Part shown: in pieces, positions 11,261 to 22,439 of the stretch
Position numbering within the stretch: the first letter of the stretch is position 1
Layout of the letters: each line of letters starts with the position of its first letter
From: Dendrocalamus latiflorus
Lineage: Eukaryota > Streptophyta > Magnoliopsida > Poales > Poaceae
Assembly (NCBI GenBank): GCA_017311315.1
Contig: CM029610.1
Span: 11,422,728-11,486,727, forward strand
Direction: 5' to 3'
DNA: 64,000 nt
Program-made: the position numbers and the translations under genes
The notes under the pieces: generated by a model
What the model was told of the DNA's origin: nothing
Databases searched by the model: none
The model's input: the letters and a program-made list of their open reading frames with translations, nothing else

Positions 11261-11361
11261 GGCCCTGTTTGGAACGCATGTTTTTTTTCTTTCTCAAATG
11301 CTATGAGAATTCGATGGTTTCCTATGAAAATCTTGTGAAATTCATGTGTTCCAAACCAGCC
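11261..11361. mobile_element. Small MITE, 101 bp
   Basis: The ends GGCCCTGTTTGGAACGCATG and, inverted, GGCTGGTTTGGAACACATG form terminal inverted repeats of about 20 bp. TGA lies on both outer sides (11258-11260, 11362-11364), compatible with a 3-bp target duplication of the PIF/Harbinger kind. Confidence 0.6.
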
Positions 11362-11524
11362 TGATTTTTGTCTTTTCTGCACAATCTTTTAAGCTAAGAA
11401 AGTACCTGATTAATTTTTTTGCAAGATTTGCATGAATATTTGATGAATGAATTAAATCTGCCATGCTTCAGTTAAGATTATGTCGGGACCTAAATATACA
11501 AATCCAGACCCTCTGTGTATACTT

Positions 11525-12383
11525 GTAAGTTCAAGTTCTATTAAATTGATTTTGGTGATAATGACAAATGCAACTGTGAGATTAATATGTTTATTAGTTA
11601 TGATATTGCATAGTCTCACTTGGATGTAATTAATGACAAATGCTATCTTAAGACTAATGTGTTTATTGATTATGATATCTCTTAAGTCTTATTTGGATGA
11701 AAAGGTAAAAATCACAAAGCTATATATTCAACATCACATTCTTATAACTTAGTGCATTCCTCAGATCCAAAATACAGATTGAACTTCATAAATAGTCAAA
11801 CATGAATATGTGCATATGTTTTCATTATACATTCTTGTATGCACACATTTAGAGGGGTTTACTCTATGTTTTGAGGTTTCATAAGTATTGATCCATGTTT
11901 CCTTTTTCACATATTAAGTATCTTTACTTTGAAATATATCTCTTGAGTATATATAGCTTGTGTAGTTTATATATACTCATGATTGATTTAATTTAAATCA
12001 ACTGTAATCTGGTTGTCATCTAGTTCCTCCGTTATGTGTTAATGGTTAGATGATTAATGACAACCGGATATGTAAACTTTACTATCAATTAATTTCAAAG
12101 ACAAACACTTTCATTCCAATGAGTTAATCGCTTTGAAAGCTTATCCTAGAGTATACAAGTGTTGTGTACATATTGTATACTCGCAAATCAATCTTTTATC
12201 TCATTATTTATTAAGATTGTTATGAATTATCAAAAAGGAAAGATCGTTATATCTAGTCACTCCATTATGAGTTAATGGTGAAGTTTTGGTAATTAATGGC
12301 AATTTATTTGTGGACTAATATTTTCCATGTGTTGGATATATATGTTAGATTTCACAAATAAGAATGACTTAAGATGACCTAGA
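11525..12383 (+). repeat. Fragment of the same LTR family as the solo LTR at 44473-47280
   Basis: This matches the reverse complement of about 46500-47280 phrase by phrase, including TTTTGGTGATAATGACAAATG, TTAATGGTTAGATGATTAATG and the run ending in CACAAATAAG. It corresponds to roughly the first 760 bp of that LTR in the opposite orientation. It is cut near 12383 by GC-rich sequence of another LTR. Confidence 0.7.
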
Positions 12384-13366
12384 GTCGGCAATGAGGAAGT
12401 TTCGGTAGACGATGGCGCAACTCTGGCGAAGACATTGTCAGCGAACCATAGGATTCCAGCAAACGCAAAACGATGGATCTAGGAGAGAAGGGCACAACGA
12501 ACTCGACAGTAAGGATGTTGAGGTAAACGGCGAATAGAGGTGAGCTAGAAGTGGCAGCGGATCTATGGGACTCGACAACGATACAGGTCCAACAGGTTCC
12601 GAGGCATGGCGAGGTGGGGGCGAGCTACATCTCGAAGAGGTGGAGCTAGCGGGGTGGTTGGCGACGACGAAGACTCATTGGCAACGGCAGAATTCCTCAA
12701 TGGAGCTTAACGGCACGGCGACATCTTCAAGCTTCGATTCAGTGACTCCAACCCGATTCGAGGCTGCGACTTAGGGTGTCGGGCGCGAGGTGGCTCGAAG
12801 ATGCGATTCTTGAGCTCGGTGTGGCCTTTCATCCATGGGAGAAACAGAGTCCATGGCAGAGACGACTGTGCTACTGTGGAGTCCAAGTTGGCTACGCAAA
12901 GATGACAGAGTTGATAGGCGGGCCCCACACATCAGCGACGACAGGCGAGCGAAGGATGCGGTTGCTACACGTAGCACACGCGACGTAGACGGCTAGGCCA
13001 GGCTGGCGGCGAGCGTAGGAGTGGGCTAGGTCGGAGAAAGAAAAGAACTAGGCCATGGGAAAGAATTCAGCCCGAAGGGTTTTTTGAATTTTAAATAGCC
13101 TTTTCTTTTTAGAAATACCAGATAATTCAAATAAGTCAAGAAAAATATCAAACAACTCTAGAAAGATCGAAGAAAATTCCAAAAAATACACTGAGACACA
13201 AAGAACTCTAATAAAATATTTTTAGAAATATTTGATATTTCATTTTCCAAGATTAATTCCTGAAATGTTATTTAAGCTTTATTTCTTAAAAGAAAAATCC
13301 TAGAGAAATAATTAAAGCAAATTTTAAGTTGAAAAAGTTTGAGAAACTAAAATTGGTGTGTTACAG
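12384..13366 (-). repeat. Ty3-type LTR or LTR fragment
   Basis: The right edge reads TGTAACACACCAATTTT on the minus strand, typical of a Ty3-type LTR start. The body shows the usual order of an AT-rich stretch (13080-13350) then a GC-rich stretch (12390-13070). Short frames in the GC-rich part match nothing I know. The left boundary is uncertain and no target duplication was found. Confidence 0.5.
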
Positions 13367-14068
13367 ATTAGGTTGTCAACGAAGGCTCAGGACTACAGGG
13401 GCCATGGTAACTCAAATATTTCCTATGGATTGAGATTGTATGGTTTCTGAAATAAAAAAACGCCTTGTGAATGGGTAACCCAATTAAATCCTACCCCATC
13501 ACGTGTGATCGGACGCCCACAGCTTACTTTTCGCTTTATTCCATGCAAATAGGGCTTTGCACTACGTAACATAATCAATGATAGTATAACATTATCGTAG
13601 TAGGCCTGGCTAGTAGGATACGAGGGGCCACAGGTCCACAAGAGTTGTTATGGCTGATTTTTGTAACTGGTGCCTCTAGCCACGCTTTGCAGTCTGCAGC
13701 TTATTTGAAATACAATAATTTCACATGAATTTTGTAGGAAATAACATAAGTCTGACACCTACGAAATTCCTAATACCATGGTTATCTTGGAATGTATTCC
13801 AATAGCAGTATTTGACATTGTTTATCTCAAATCAAGGAACAAGGCCAGATGAAAACCTGTCCTCGTAAACAAATCAAGAGCCATCCCTATGTAATGAAAA
13901 GAGCTTGACTATCAGTCGATGCCCATGCCTTGTTTCGCATCGTACATCTATGACACCCTAACCCTCGACGTACATAATCTACAAGATGGCGATTTAACAT
14001 CACAAGTAGGGGCCGCCATACATGTGCTATACTGCTATTGGCTGGCAAAAAGAAACAAGTTGACGACT
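13367..14068. other. Intergenic, no gene seen
   Basis: About 700 bp of mixed composition. Only short frames with no recognisable motif are present. Confidence 0.4.
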
Positions 14069-16094
14069 TCTCACTACCGTAAAAAAGATCATCACACATA
14101 ATTTGAAAACATTATTATAGACAGTTTTATGAGTCGTCTGAATTTATGAATCAGTAATAACATGAGATCATCATAGACGGTTTTCAAATCGCCTGTGATA
14201 AGTAACAACACAGACAAATTTTAAAAATAACTGTCTGTGATGTGTAAGTATCACAAACGGTTTTTAAAAATAACCATCTATGATATCTACATATCACAGA
14301 CGGCTAATAAAAAACTGTCGGTGATGTATTATTACAGACGGTTTTTAAAAATAACTATATGTGATATTCTATATCTTCCTCATGCACTGGAAGCAATACA
14401 TATAGATCCAGTGTGTGATCTACTTCATGCCGTTTAAAGCCCAAGTTTGATATAGGATCTGACTTTGTCTCTAACTCATTTAAATTATGGGGTGTGCAAG
14501 ACTATATATATTAGTGTTACCATAAATTATATATGTACTGCTTCCAGTGTATGAGAAAGATATAAAAAACCATGATGGTGATAGTAATGGCAACAGGTGG
14601 ATATATTCTTAGCTTAGTAATGAAGACACCCTTGGGGTGAGGAACATGGTAGAGATTTTGTTGAAAAAAGATAGTTGTAGACAAAGTTGGAATTCTTGGT
14701 GCACTATGGATTAGAACCATAGTGGGCTTCACAACTACACAACCATCATGGGATTCAGTCAGGCTTATTCACATCTATACAGCTATTGTGCGAGTTATTG
14801 ACTTGAGATCTATATATAACTAACAGTTTTCTATGAAGTATATAACAAATGAAATATATATGTATTGTTGGTGTGAATATGAGTACTATCAGATTCAATG
14901 ATTATTATATAATTGCTTTTATTTCTATTTGGACAAAAAAGAACTGGAATATAACTTATCTTTTATTTAGGGAATTGATGCTTAAGAGCATTAGCAATTC
15001 ATCTTCGGGATATGGACATCAAAAGGGTATAATTGAAACTTAAGCCCAGGCATTCATTTTCGGGACTTGTGTTGATGAAACAACAACAGAGCAAAAGAGA
15101 TAATTGGTAACCATGATGATACATTGTTTATTGTCATATCATAAATAGGAAAGAATAATATTACATACAGCATGCTGGGGAGGAGGCGCACATAGGAGGA
15201 GGTAGCGTGCTCAGTGAGGAGGCGCGCCGGGCAGGAGGCGGCGTGCTCGGGGAGGAGGCGTGCTCGGGAAAGAGGTGGCGGCTCAGGGGAGGAGGCGGCA
15301 GGTCGGGGGAGGGGAGAGTTAGAGAATATTAAGTGTTTGAGTAGGGGCGGCGGCAAACCCTAGAGTTCGAATATAAATAAGTTGGACATCACATACAGTT
15401 CTAAATTAGAATCGTGTTTGTGATAAAACAATTCACATATGGTTATAAATTATAACTGTCTATGATAAATGTACATCACATTAGAACCGTCTGTGATAAA
15501 ACACATCACAGATAGTTCTAAATTAGAACCGTCCGTAATAATACACATCACAGATAGTTAATTGCATTCTCATATACATAAATGCAAATTTAAATATATA
15601 TGACACATTCTCATATACATAAATGCAAATTCACATATAAATGACATATTCTCATATATATAAATGCAAATTCAGTAATGCCTTAATAATAAATATGTAT
15701 TGCTTAATTATTTTTTATCGGTCAATAATATGTCACTATTACAAAACAAAGCTATACTGGATGTCTCATCACAGGCGATTCATGTGGAGCCGTCTGTGCT
15801 TTGATTATTACAGACAGGTCATGGCTAAAACCATCTCTGAAACTATCATAGACGGTTGGGTTTAAAAGCCGTCTGTGATATACGCATTATCACAAACGGT
15901 TTTTAAATAGAACCGTTTATGAAACTATCACAGACAGTTCGTATAACAAATCATCTCTAATATGTGCATTATCACAGATGGTTTGTTACTGTAACAAACC
16001 GTCTCTGATAATGACATGTCACTGATCCGTGGCGTATCCCCTAGGATTTCGATCTCACCCGTCCATTCTCTCCACATTGGATGGCAGGCACCGG

Positions 16095-16190
16095 GTCCTC
16101 CCACTGCTCGGCCCTTATTAATTGCTCCCCATCTACCTTTCCACCGCTCAGCCCTTATTAATTGCTCCCCATCTACCTTCCCACCACTCC
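16095..16190 (+). repeat. Two tandem copies of a unit of about 41 bp
   Basis: Two adjacent copies share GCCCTTATTAATTGCTCCCC followed by ATCTACCTT. They lie just left of the 193-bp repeat array inside the inner CACTA element. Confidence 0.7.
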
Positions 16191-16234
16191 ACCGGCAGTC
16201 ACACATGAGTTCATCCACTATATAGCTTCCTCTC

Positions 16235-16815
16235 TTCGACGACGCTGACTACCACCGTGAACTAGCACCTCCGTTGTGACACCACGATTGACTGCATAAC
16301 ACACTCTTATCGTAAGTGTCGTAAGAATGTCTTATCTAGTCTCACCGTCGTGCCACAAAGGTGGCGTTACCGCCGCCTCTCCATTGCTGGTGATATCCGG
16401 CCACCATCCGATGCATCCAGCTTATTCCTCGATGACGCCGACTACTACCGTGAGCTAGTGCCTCCGTTGTGACACCTCAATTGACTGCAGAACACACTCT
16501 TGTCATAAGTGTCATAAGAGTGTCTTTTGTATTCTCATTGTCGTGCCACAAAGGTGGCGCTACCACCACCTCTCCATTGTCGGTGATATCCGGCTGCCAT
16601 CTGATGCATCCAGCTTGTTTCTTGACGATGCCGACTACCGCCATGAGCTAGCGCCTTCGTTGTAACACCTTGGTCGATTGCACAACACACTCTTGTCGTA
16701 AGTGTCGTAAGAGTGTCTTGTGCAGTCTCACCGTCGTACCACAAAGGTGGCGCTACCATTGCCTCTCTATTGCCAGTGATATTCGGCTGCCATCCGATGC
16801 ATCCAGCTTCTATTG
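16235..16815 (+). repeat. Three tandem copies of a 193-bp unit
   Basis: GATGCATCCAGCTT occurs at 16410, 16603 and 16796, exactly 193 bp apart. The whole interval aligns as three copies carrying GACTACCACCGTGA, ACACACTCTT and CCACAAAGGTGGCG-like landmarks. Confidence 0.88.
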
Positions 16816-17411
16816 TCTGCTAGGATATCTGCTTCTTATATATTCTTACCGTGTTAAAGAGTTGGGTTCGTTATCTTGTTATGCTGTAATGGTGGATTCT
16901 AATCTTAATGGAAATGTAATATGCTGTTGTGTTTGCCACTGTATTTGCTTGTTTTCAAAGGGCATAGGTATAGGATGAACTATAACAGACGGTTCTATAT
17001 ACAAACTGTCTGTGATACTCACCAATCACAGACGGTTGGTAACTAGAACTGTCTTTAATGTGTGAGTATTACAGACGGTTTTTGTTTTGAGCTGTCTGTA
17101 ATAGCTTTCTTCACAGACGATTCTAGTTACAAACCGTCTGTGTTGTCATTATCATAGATGGCTCACAAACTGTCTATGACAACCTCCAATTATCACTGAC
17201 ACATAAATACAGACGGTTCAAAAAACCGTCTGTGATGGCAATTCCGAGCCGTCTGTGATGACCCTTTTTGTAGTAGCATGTGTATATATATATATGGCCA
17301 AACAGTGTGGCCAGTCACTTCTTACAAAGATAACAAAAAAAGTAGCATGGCCAGTCGCTTCTTACAAAGATTACAAAGATTAAACAAAGTATCTAAATAA
17401 TCAAAGTTTTT

Positions 17412-18030
17412 CTAGTGGTGGAGGTAGCATGCTATCTTCGTCTTCAAAACTTCATAGGTGATATCATCGACATCGGACGGTTTGGGATCATCAGCGAACG
17501 AAGCCCGAAATGCGCCCACCTGCTGGCGCACTCGTTTAAGTGTCTGTCGAAGACCCTTCAACTGATGAATCAAGTTGATTTGAGCCCATAGGCTCTCTTC
17601 CCTTACTTCAGGAGTTTCGGTAAGATTGACTCTGTCGCTCGCTGCCATGACTAAGTAGCCCAAGCAATGGCAAGCCTCTTGGAGATGTGCAACATCATTG
17701 TGGAGGACCATGTCGATGGTGAGATTAGCTCGCCGGAAGTGAGAGACCAACCAGAAGATGTGGTGGAGCAGGATGTCAAGATAGCGGAAGATGGCTGTCA
17801 CCTGCTCTGGCAATTTCTCGAACATAGAAAGGAGGACACTGTATTTGCACAGTATCTTTCCGCAACATCTGCCAGCGTACAGTCGGCGAGGTGCTCGTAC
17901 AAAATAGCCAGATAGGTCATCAATACCGGCGACAAGGTAGCGTATGGAGCCTTTTTTGTGCTTGAGAATAGATCAGTGATGTGGGGATTAATCTTCGGTG
18001 ACAGATGATCATTTTTATACAACAACGAAT
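17412..18030 (-). pseudogene. Unrecognised coding remnant carried by the CACTA element
   Basis: A 137-codon minus-strand frame (17825-17412) encodes a hydrophilic, probably helical protein (HLQEACHCLGYLVMAASDRV, LIHQLKGLRQTLKRVRQQVG). An adjacent frame to its right (18025-17826) reads SPVLMTYLAILYEHLADCTL and seems to be its upstream part, shifted by one base near 17826. I do not recognise the family. It could be a captured host gene fragment or an accessory CACTA gene. Confidence 0.5.
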
Positions 18031-18391
18031 ACGTTCAGCGTGTGAGATGAAGAAACGCATCGGGAAGCCGAAATGATCGAAGAGATGCATGCATCGGGGA
18101 GTCAAAGCGCCATATTGATACGTATAAGAAATACATATCATACACACTTCCAACCACAAACTATCTGTGATACGTAATTATCGCATACCGTTCTAATTAA
18201 AAACCGTCTGTGATGTCTGCAATTATCACAGGCGGTTATTAATAAGAATCGTCTGTGATAATTGTGTATCACAGACGGTTCTAACCACCGTTAATAATAT
18301 AGACGGTCACGCTTATAAAACCATTTGTAATAATTACAACATAAACGGTTCCCTATGAACCGTCTGTGATGAGACTTGTTTTGTAGTAGTG

Positions 18392-18756
18392 ACTAGTCCT
18401 AGTTGGGTAAAAAAAGAGTTCCAAGGACAGCCGTAGGACAGCAAGAGACGCGCATCATGGAGAGGGTAGAGAGAGAGAGAGAGATGGCAGACACGGCAAT
18501 GGTGAGCACAAGGGATAAGAGATGGTAGATATGTGAAAGGAAGGCACCATGCATTGGCTAGGCGGGCCAGATGTGAATAGAGTAGCGTAGTGTACACATG
18601 TTGGGAGCAAGCAAAGTAGATCGGCCGGTGCATGTGACATGCATGTGGAATGATCGACCTTGTTCGTGAGAATGTCCTACGGGCAGCCTGCACATGGCCA
18701 TGGGGGGCAACGCATTATTTGAGCACTTGCTTGCGACGCCATGCCAATGTGCCATT

Positions 18757-18818
<62 letters not shown>

Positions 18819-19800
18819 ACCACTTGCCAGTTGTTCCTTTTATTTTCATGGTGTGTAAGAAATTAAACGTGGACTTTGATGGAGCAAGAATAATTAACCT
18901 ACATGCTTTCTTGTTAACCACTTCACAGGCAGTGTATACCTAAATGTATCTTTCAGCCACGTTGAGCAATGTTCTCATGTGCCCGCCCATGCTACGCTTT
19001 ATATTTTCTATCCTGATAACAGACAGCGCATGCCAGAATGGAAGAATATAAAGCATTTCGTCAGCCCCTCTAGGTCAAGTAAACGTTTACAAAAATCACA
19101 CCAAGTAAATAATACATTCTACATTTCCTTCATTCTGGCATCCTGTCCATCCTTTACTCTCGCTTTTTGAGAGATTGGCATGCATAACATATACTACCCC
19201 TCTGTAACCTGATTTCTTAAGAAAAGAAAGAAATATGTCCCTTGTAATTGCAACAAAAATATATAGCACTACTTGGCATTCATCGGGATCGTCCGATAGA
19301 ACCTTTGATGCCCTAATTCAAGCCACCCGAGTACAGGAGAGAGATTGGCCACATGAAAAGAGAGAGAGCGCGCGCAAATTTTCCATCTCTTATTTTATTT
19401 TATTTTTAAATTTTGGCTTGGAAAAATCCCATCCTTTACATATATGCAACTATAAGAATCTGGATCTGGAATGTAAATTGATGCCCAGTTTGAACTGCAT
19501 GGCATGGCAGATTGGCAGGGAGAAGGATGGGAGCAGCACGTGGTTGCCGAGACCTGATGAACTGCTCGCTCAGCTGCTGCCGCTGCTGCCAGCTGAAGTC
19601 TGAAGTCCAGAAGCAGAGATAACTTCTCCCTGCAACTCCATGATTAACTACTGAAAAATATCAAAAAATATACACACTACAACTCTTCTCATCCCTCTCC
19701 GTCTACAGTACTCTCTCACTTAGCTGTTGCTAGCTGTCTTCTTTCCCCATCATGTGACTTCCATCCTTGTTACTAGTTGCAACCTTGTCCATTAAAAAAA
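18392..19800. other. Intergenic, no gene seen
   Basis: AT-rich sequence with short AG and CT runs. I see no reading frame with recognisable content. Confidence 0.4.
18758..18814 (+). repeat. (CT)n microsatellite, 57 bp
   Basis: An unbroken CT dinucleotide run of about 28 units. A short GA-rich patch lies nearby at 18470-18483. Confidence 0.97.
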
Positions 19801-19809
19801 ATGAACCTC

Positions 19810-20990
19810 TAACTAAAGCTTCTTTTATTTGAAGGATTTTTTTGGAGAATTGATTCCCACAGGATTTGACACTGTAGTATCTTTTGATCTGTGGGAATCG
19901 CTCCGAGGAATTCCACAGGATTACTGTAGCAATCCTATGAAAACACAAGAATTTCAAGGGAAATGAAACATCCACTCATATATCTTTTTTTCATTGGCTC
20001 ACGTGGGATCAAGGTAAATTGCATCTTAATGGCACTCGTGCTTGCCATGACTGACACAAAGCCGCCATGGGCCACGATGGCGAGCTTAGCACTGGTGTGG
20101 GGGAAGGCGACGACGATGACCAGCAAGGGCAAAAATGGATTGCAATAACCAAGTTGAGTATAAGGGTGGTGTTGGCTTGGTCGGAGAAGGATGGTGGCAT
20201 GCTCGCGACGGGCAAGAGGTTGGGAAGGAAATGGACGATGGAGTGGAAGGTGTCCCTTCGCCTTGGATCCTGTCGTCACCCTAGTTGGCGCCGTTGGCCT
20301 TAGCCTTCACTCCCACCACAGCCACTTAAGATGGCGACACTGGCTCACCCTAGATCCCGTCACTGTTGCCCAAGCTAGCACCGTTAGCCTTCGCCCTCGC
20401 TCCCACTGTCGCTGTATAAGACGGCGCCACTGGCTTGCCCTCGCTCCCGCCGTGGCCACCCAAGATGGCGCTGCTGGCTCACCCTAGATCCTATCTCCGC
20501 AGCCCGAGCTAGTGCCGCCAGCCTTTACCCTCGCTCCACCTTTGCTGCTACCACCCGAGATGGGACCATCAACCTTCACCCTGGATCCCATTGCCATTGG
20601 CCTTCGTCCTCGCTCCCGCTGTTGCTAGCCTCAATCCCTCTACTGCCACTTCCTTAGGGTGGGTTGTAGATAAGAACGATAGGGATGCAGTGGGGGGATA
20701 AGAACTGATTGTTGGGTCCACCTGTAAGTAGCCAACAAATGAAGATTTTATCATGTGCTACTAGTTAAATCAGTGTGATAATCTCTTATATTTATACTAA
20801 AAGCAAACGAGATTACTATTCACTCTAAAATTCCTGTGTTCTTACTCTTCTAATGAATCAAACACCAATCCTACAAGATTTCTATATTTTTCAATCATCT
20901 GTTTTGCATATACATTCATATCCTATTCCTGTGTTTTTCTTATTCCCACATTTTTGAAATCCTGCCGATCAAAGAGGCCCTAACTATGGA
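19810..20990. repeat. Composite repeat with a GC-rich core
   Basis: AT-rich flanks with AATTCC and CACAGGAT phrases (19830-19960 and 20820-20990) enclose a GC-rich core (20040-20660). The core repeats GGCGCCACTGGCT- and CTCGCTCCC-like phrases loosely. It looks like a non-autonomous transposon, but no clean ends were found. Frames within it resemble no protein I know. Confidence 0.4.
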
Positions 20991-21039
20991 TGATTAGTAT
21001 AAGTTAATAGCAATTTATCCTTAACATCAGCACCTATGA

Positions 21040-21960
21040 CTTTTAGTTTCCACATGTTGCAGTCTTACCGACTGCTCCTAGGATCGTACGACTACGTTGT
21101 AGTCGCTACGACCACCTCCTTCAGTTGTCGACCACGTTCAAGAGGCTACGACCACCTCCTGAGTCGTTACGACCGCTCTGCTGGTTTTGCGACCACGCTG
21201 ACAGTCGTTACGACCAGGTTGTGACCTCTCCGATCACGTCCCGATGCTCTCTGACCATTCTATCGGATCTTCGACCACTCTGGTCCTCCGACCACTCTGG
21301 TCCTCTGGCTGTTACGACCACGTTGTGGCTGCTCCGACCACGTCGTCGTAACTTCAGCATAAGTTACGACCATGTTCACCGCCATTGCGCTGCACTTCCT
21401 TCGACCACGATCGATCACCGTAGTCGTAACCCGATTACGGCCACGCTGTGATACTGTTGACCACGTCGAAAGCTCTGTCGACATGATCACGTACGACCAC
21501 GCCTTCTCGCTGTGGTTGTAACGACTTATGATTACATCTTCAGTTCTGTGATCGTGGTCGTAACTCCTTTACGACAACGTCTTTAGCACCTGCGAACACC
21601 TCCGCTCGTTGCCGTGGTCGTAACTCTGGTTACAACCACGTCTGTGAATACAATGAACTAGATAGACTTCCCAGAGCCAATTCACTCTTCTCTTCTTTGT
21701 TTTTTTCTCTATGATCATACTGATCGCTACGATCACCCTGATCGCTCTTTCTGTTGCCTTGCCTTTTGATCACATCGATCGCATTGGCCACAACTCTTGC
21801 CCTCTCGGTTACATGGCACTGCCTTTTATACTCTCCTCTACGACTTAGTCTCGAAGACAGTTACGACTCTGCGACGGACTCGAACACGACTATGACACGG
21901 ACTCGAAATACAACTCGTGCTCGTACACGACTTACGACCATGACAAACCGACTACGATCA
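21040..21960. repeat. Block dense in CGACCAC/GTGGTCG motifs
   Basis: About 20 copies of CGACCAC, ACGACC and their inverse, often as GTTACGACCACG, occur at irregular spacing of 20-45 bp over 620 bp. A second stretch (21840-21960) has ACTCG(A)A and ACGACT motifs. The irregular spacing excludes a simple tandem array. A similar but sparser patch lies at 58926-59030. Confidence 0.6.
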
Positions 21961-22330
21961 CGACTTAAACCGACTTGCACACTGCAAACTCGAATACGAC
22001 TTTGACTTCTAAACTGAAAACAAGATTACTAACTCTAGCACCACATGACAGCAATTACCTTATTTACAACATAGTATTACAAGTAACACAACACTATGGA
22101 GCTAGCTAGCAAAGTTGGTGAACTTATTTGCATTTGCATGCCATATTGCCATGAAACTATTGTCCTGGTACTAACTACCATACCTCTTGGATCTTGATAC
22201 ATAGTTCTAAAGTCTAAACACATGCATGATGCTACTAATAATAGCTATAAATCACCAACCTATGTAGCAATGCACCCACACTAATCACTAATTCAATGTG
22301 CTTCCACCATGCATGTGCACTCACACCACA

Positions 22331-22338
22331 ATATATAG
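22331..22338 (+). promoter_or_regulatory. Candidate TATA box of the bZIP gene
   Basis: ATATATAG lies about 105 bp upstream of the start codon, in an otherwise mixed sequence. Position and sequence suit a plant TATA box. Confidence 0.45.
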
Positions 22339-22439
22339 CTCCAACTCCACCTACAATTGTAGCCATACATACATGTGTTATACAGCAAGTTTGCTAGCAG
22401 CCTAGCTAGGAGGAGTACCACCAAGAAGAGCGCGAGGGA

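Larger units (their letters stand above)
15734..17278. mobile_element. Inner CACTA element, 1,545 bp
   Basis: The left end CACTATTACAAAAC and the right end CTTTTTGTAGTAG plus CA (a decayed TG) bound a unit with the target duplication TGT on both sides (15731-15733, 17279-17281). Subterminal ACCGTCTGTGAT repeats crowd both ends. The interior is two tandem-repeat blocks and no transposase. Confidence 0.72.
14072..18391. mobile_element. CACTA transposon containing a second CACTA element
   Basis: The left end reads CACTACCGTAAAAAAGATC and the right end, inverted, CACTACTACAAAACAAGTC. Both are followed by many subterminal copies of (A)ACCGTCTGTGATA in both orientations, the binding-site arrangement of CACTA (En/Spm) elements. 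The flanking triplets are TCT and ACT, so the 3-bp target duplication is imperfect. No transposase is present, so it is non-autonomous. It carries another CACTA element (15734-17278), a GC-rich block (15180-15360) and a coding remnant on the minus strand (17412-18030). Confidence 0.75.
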
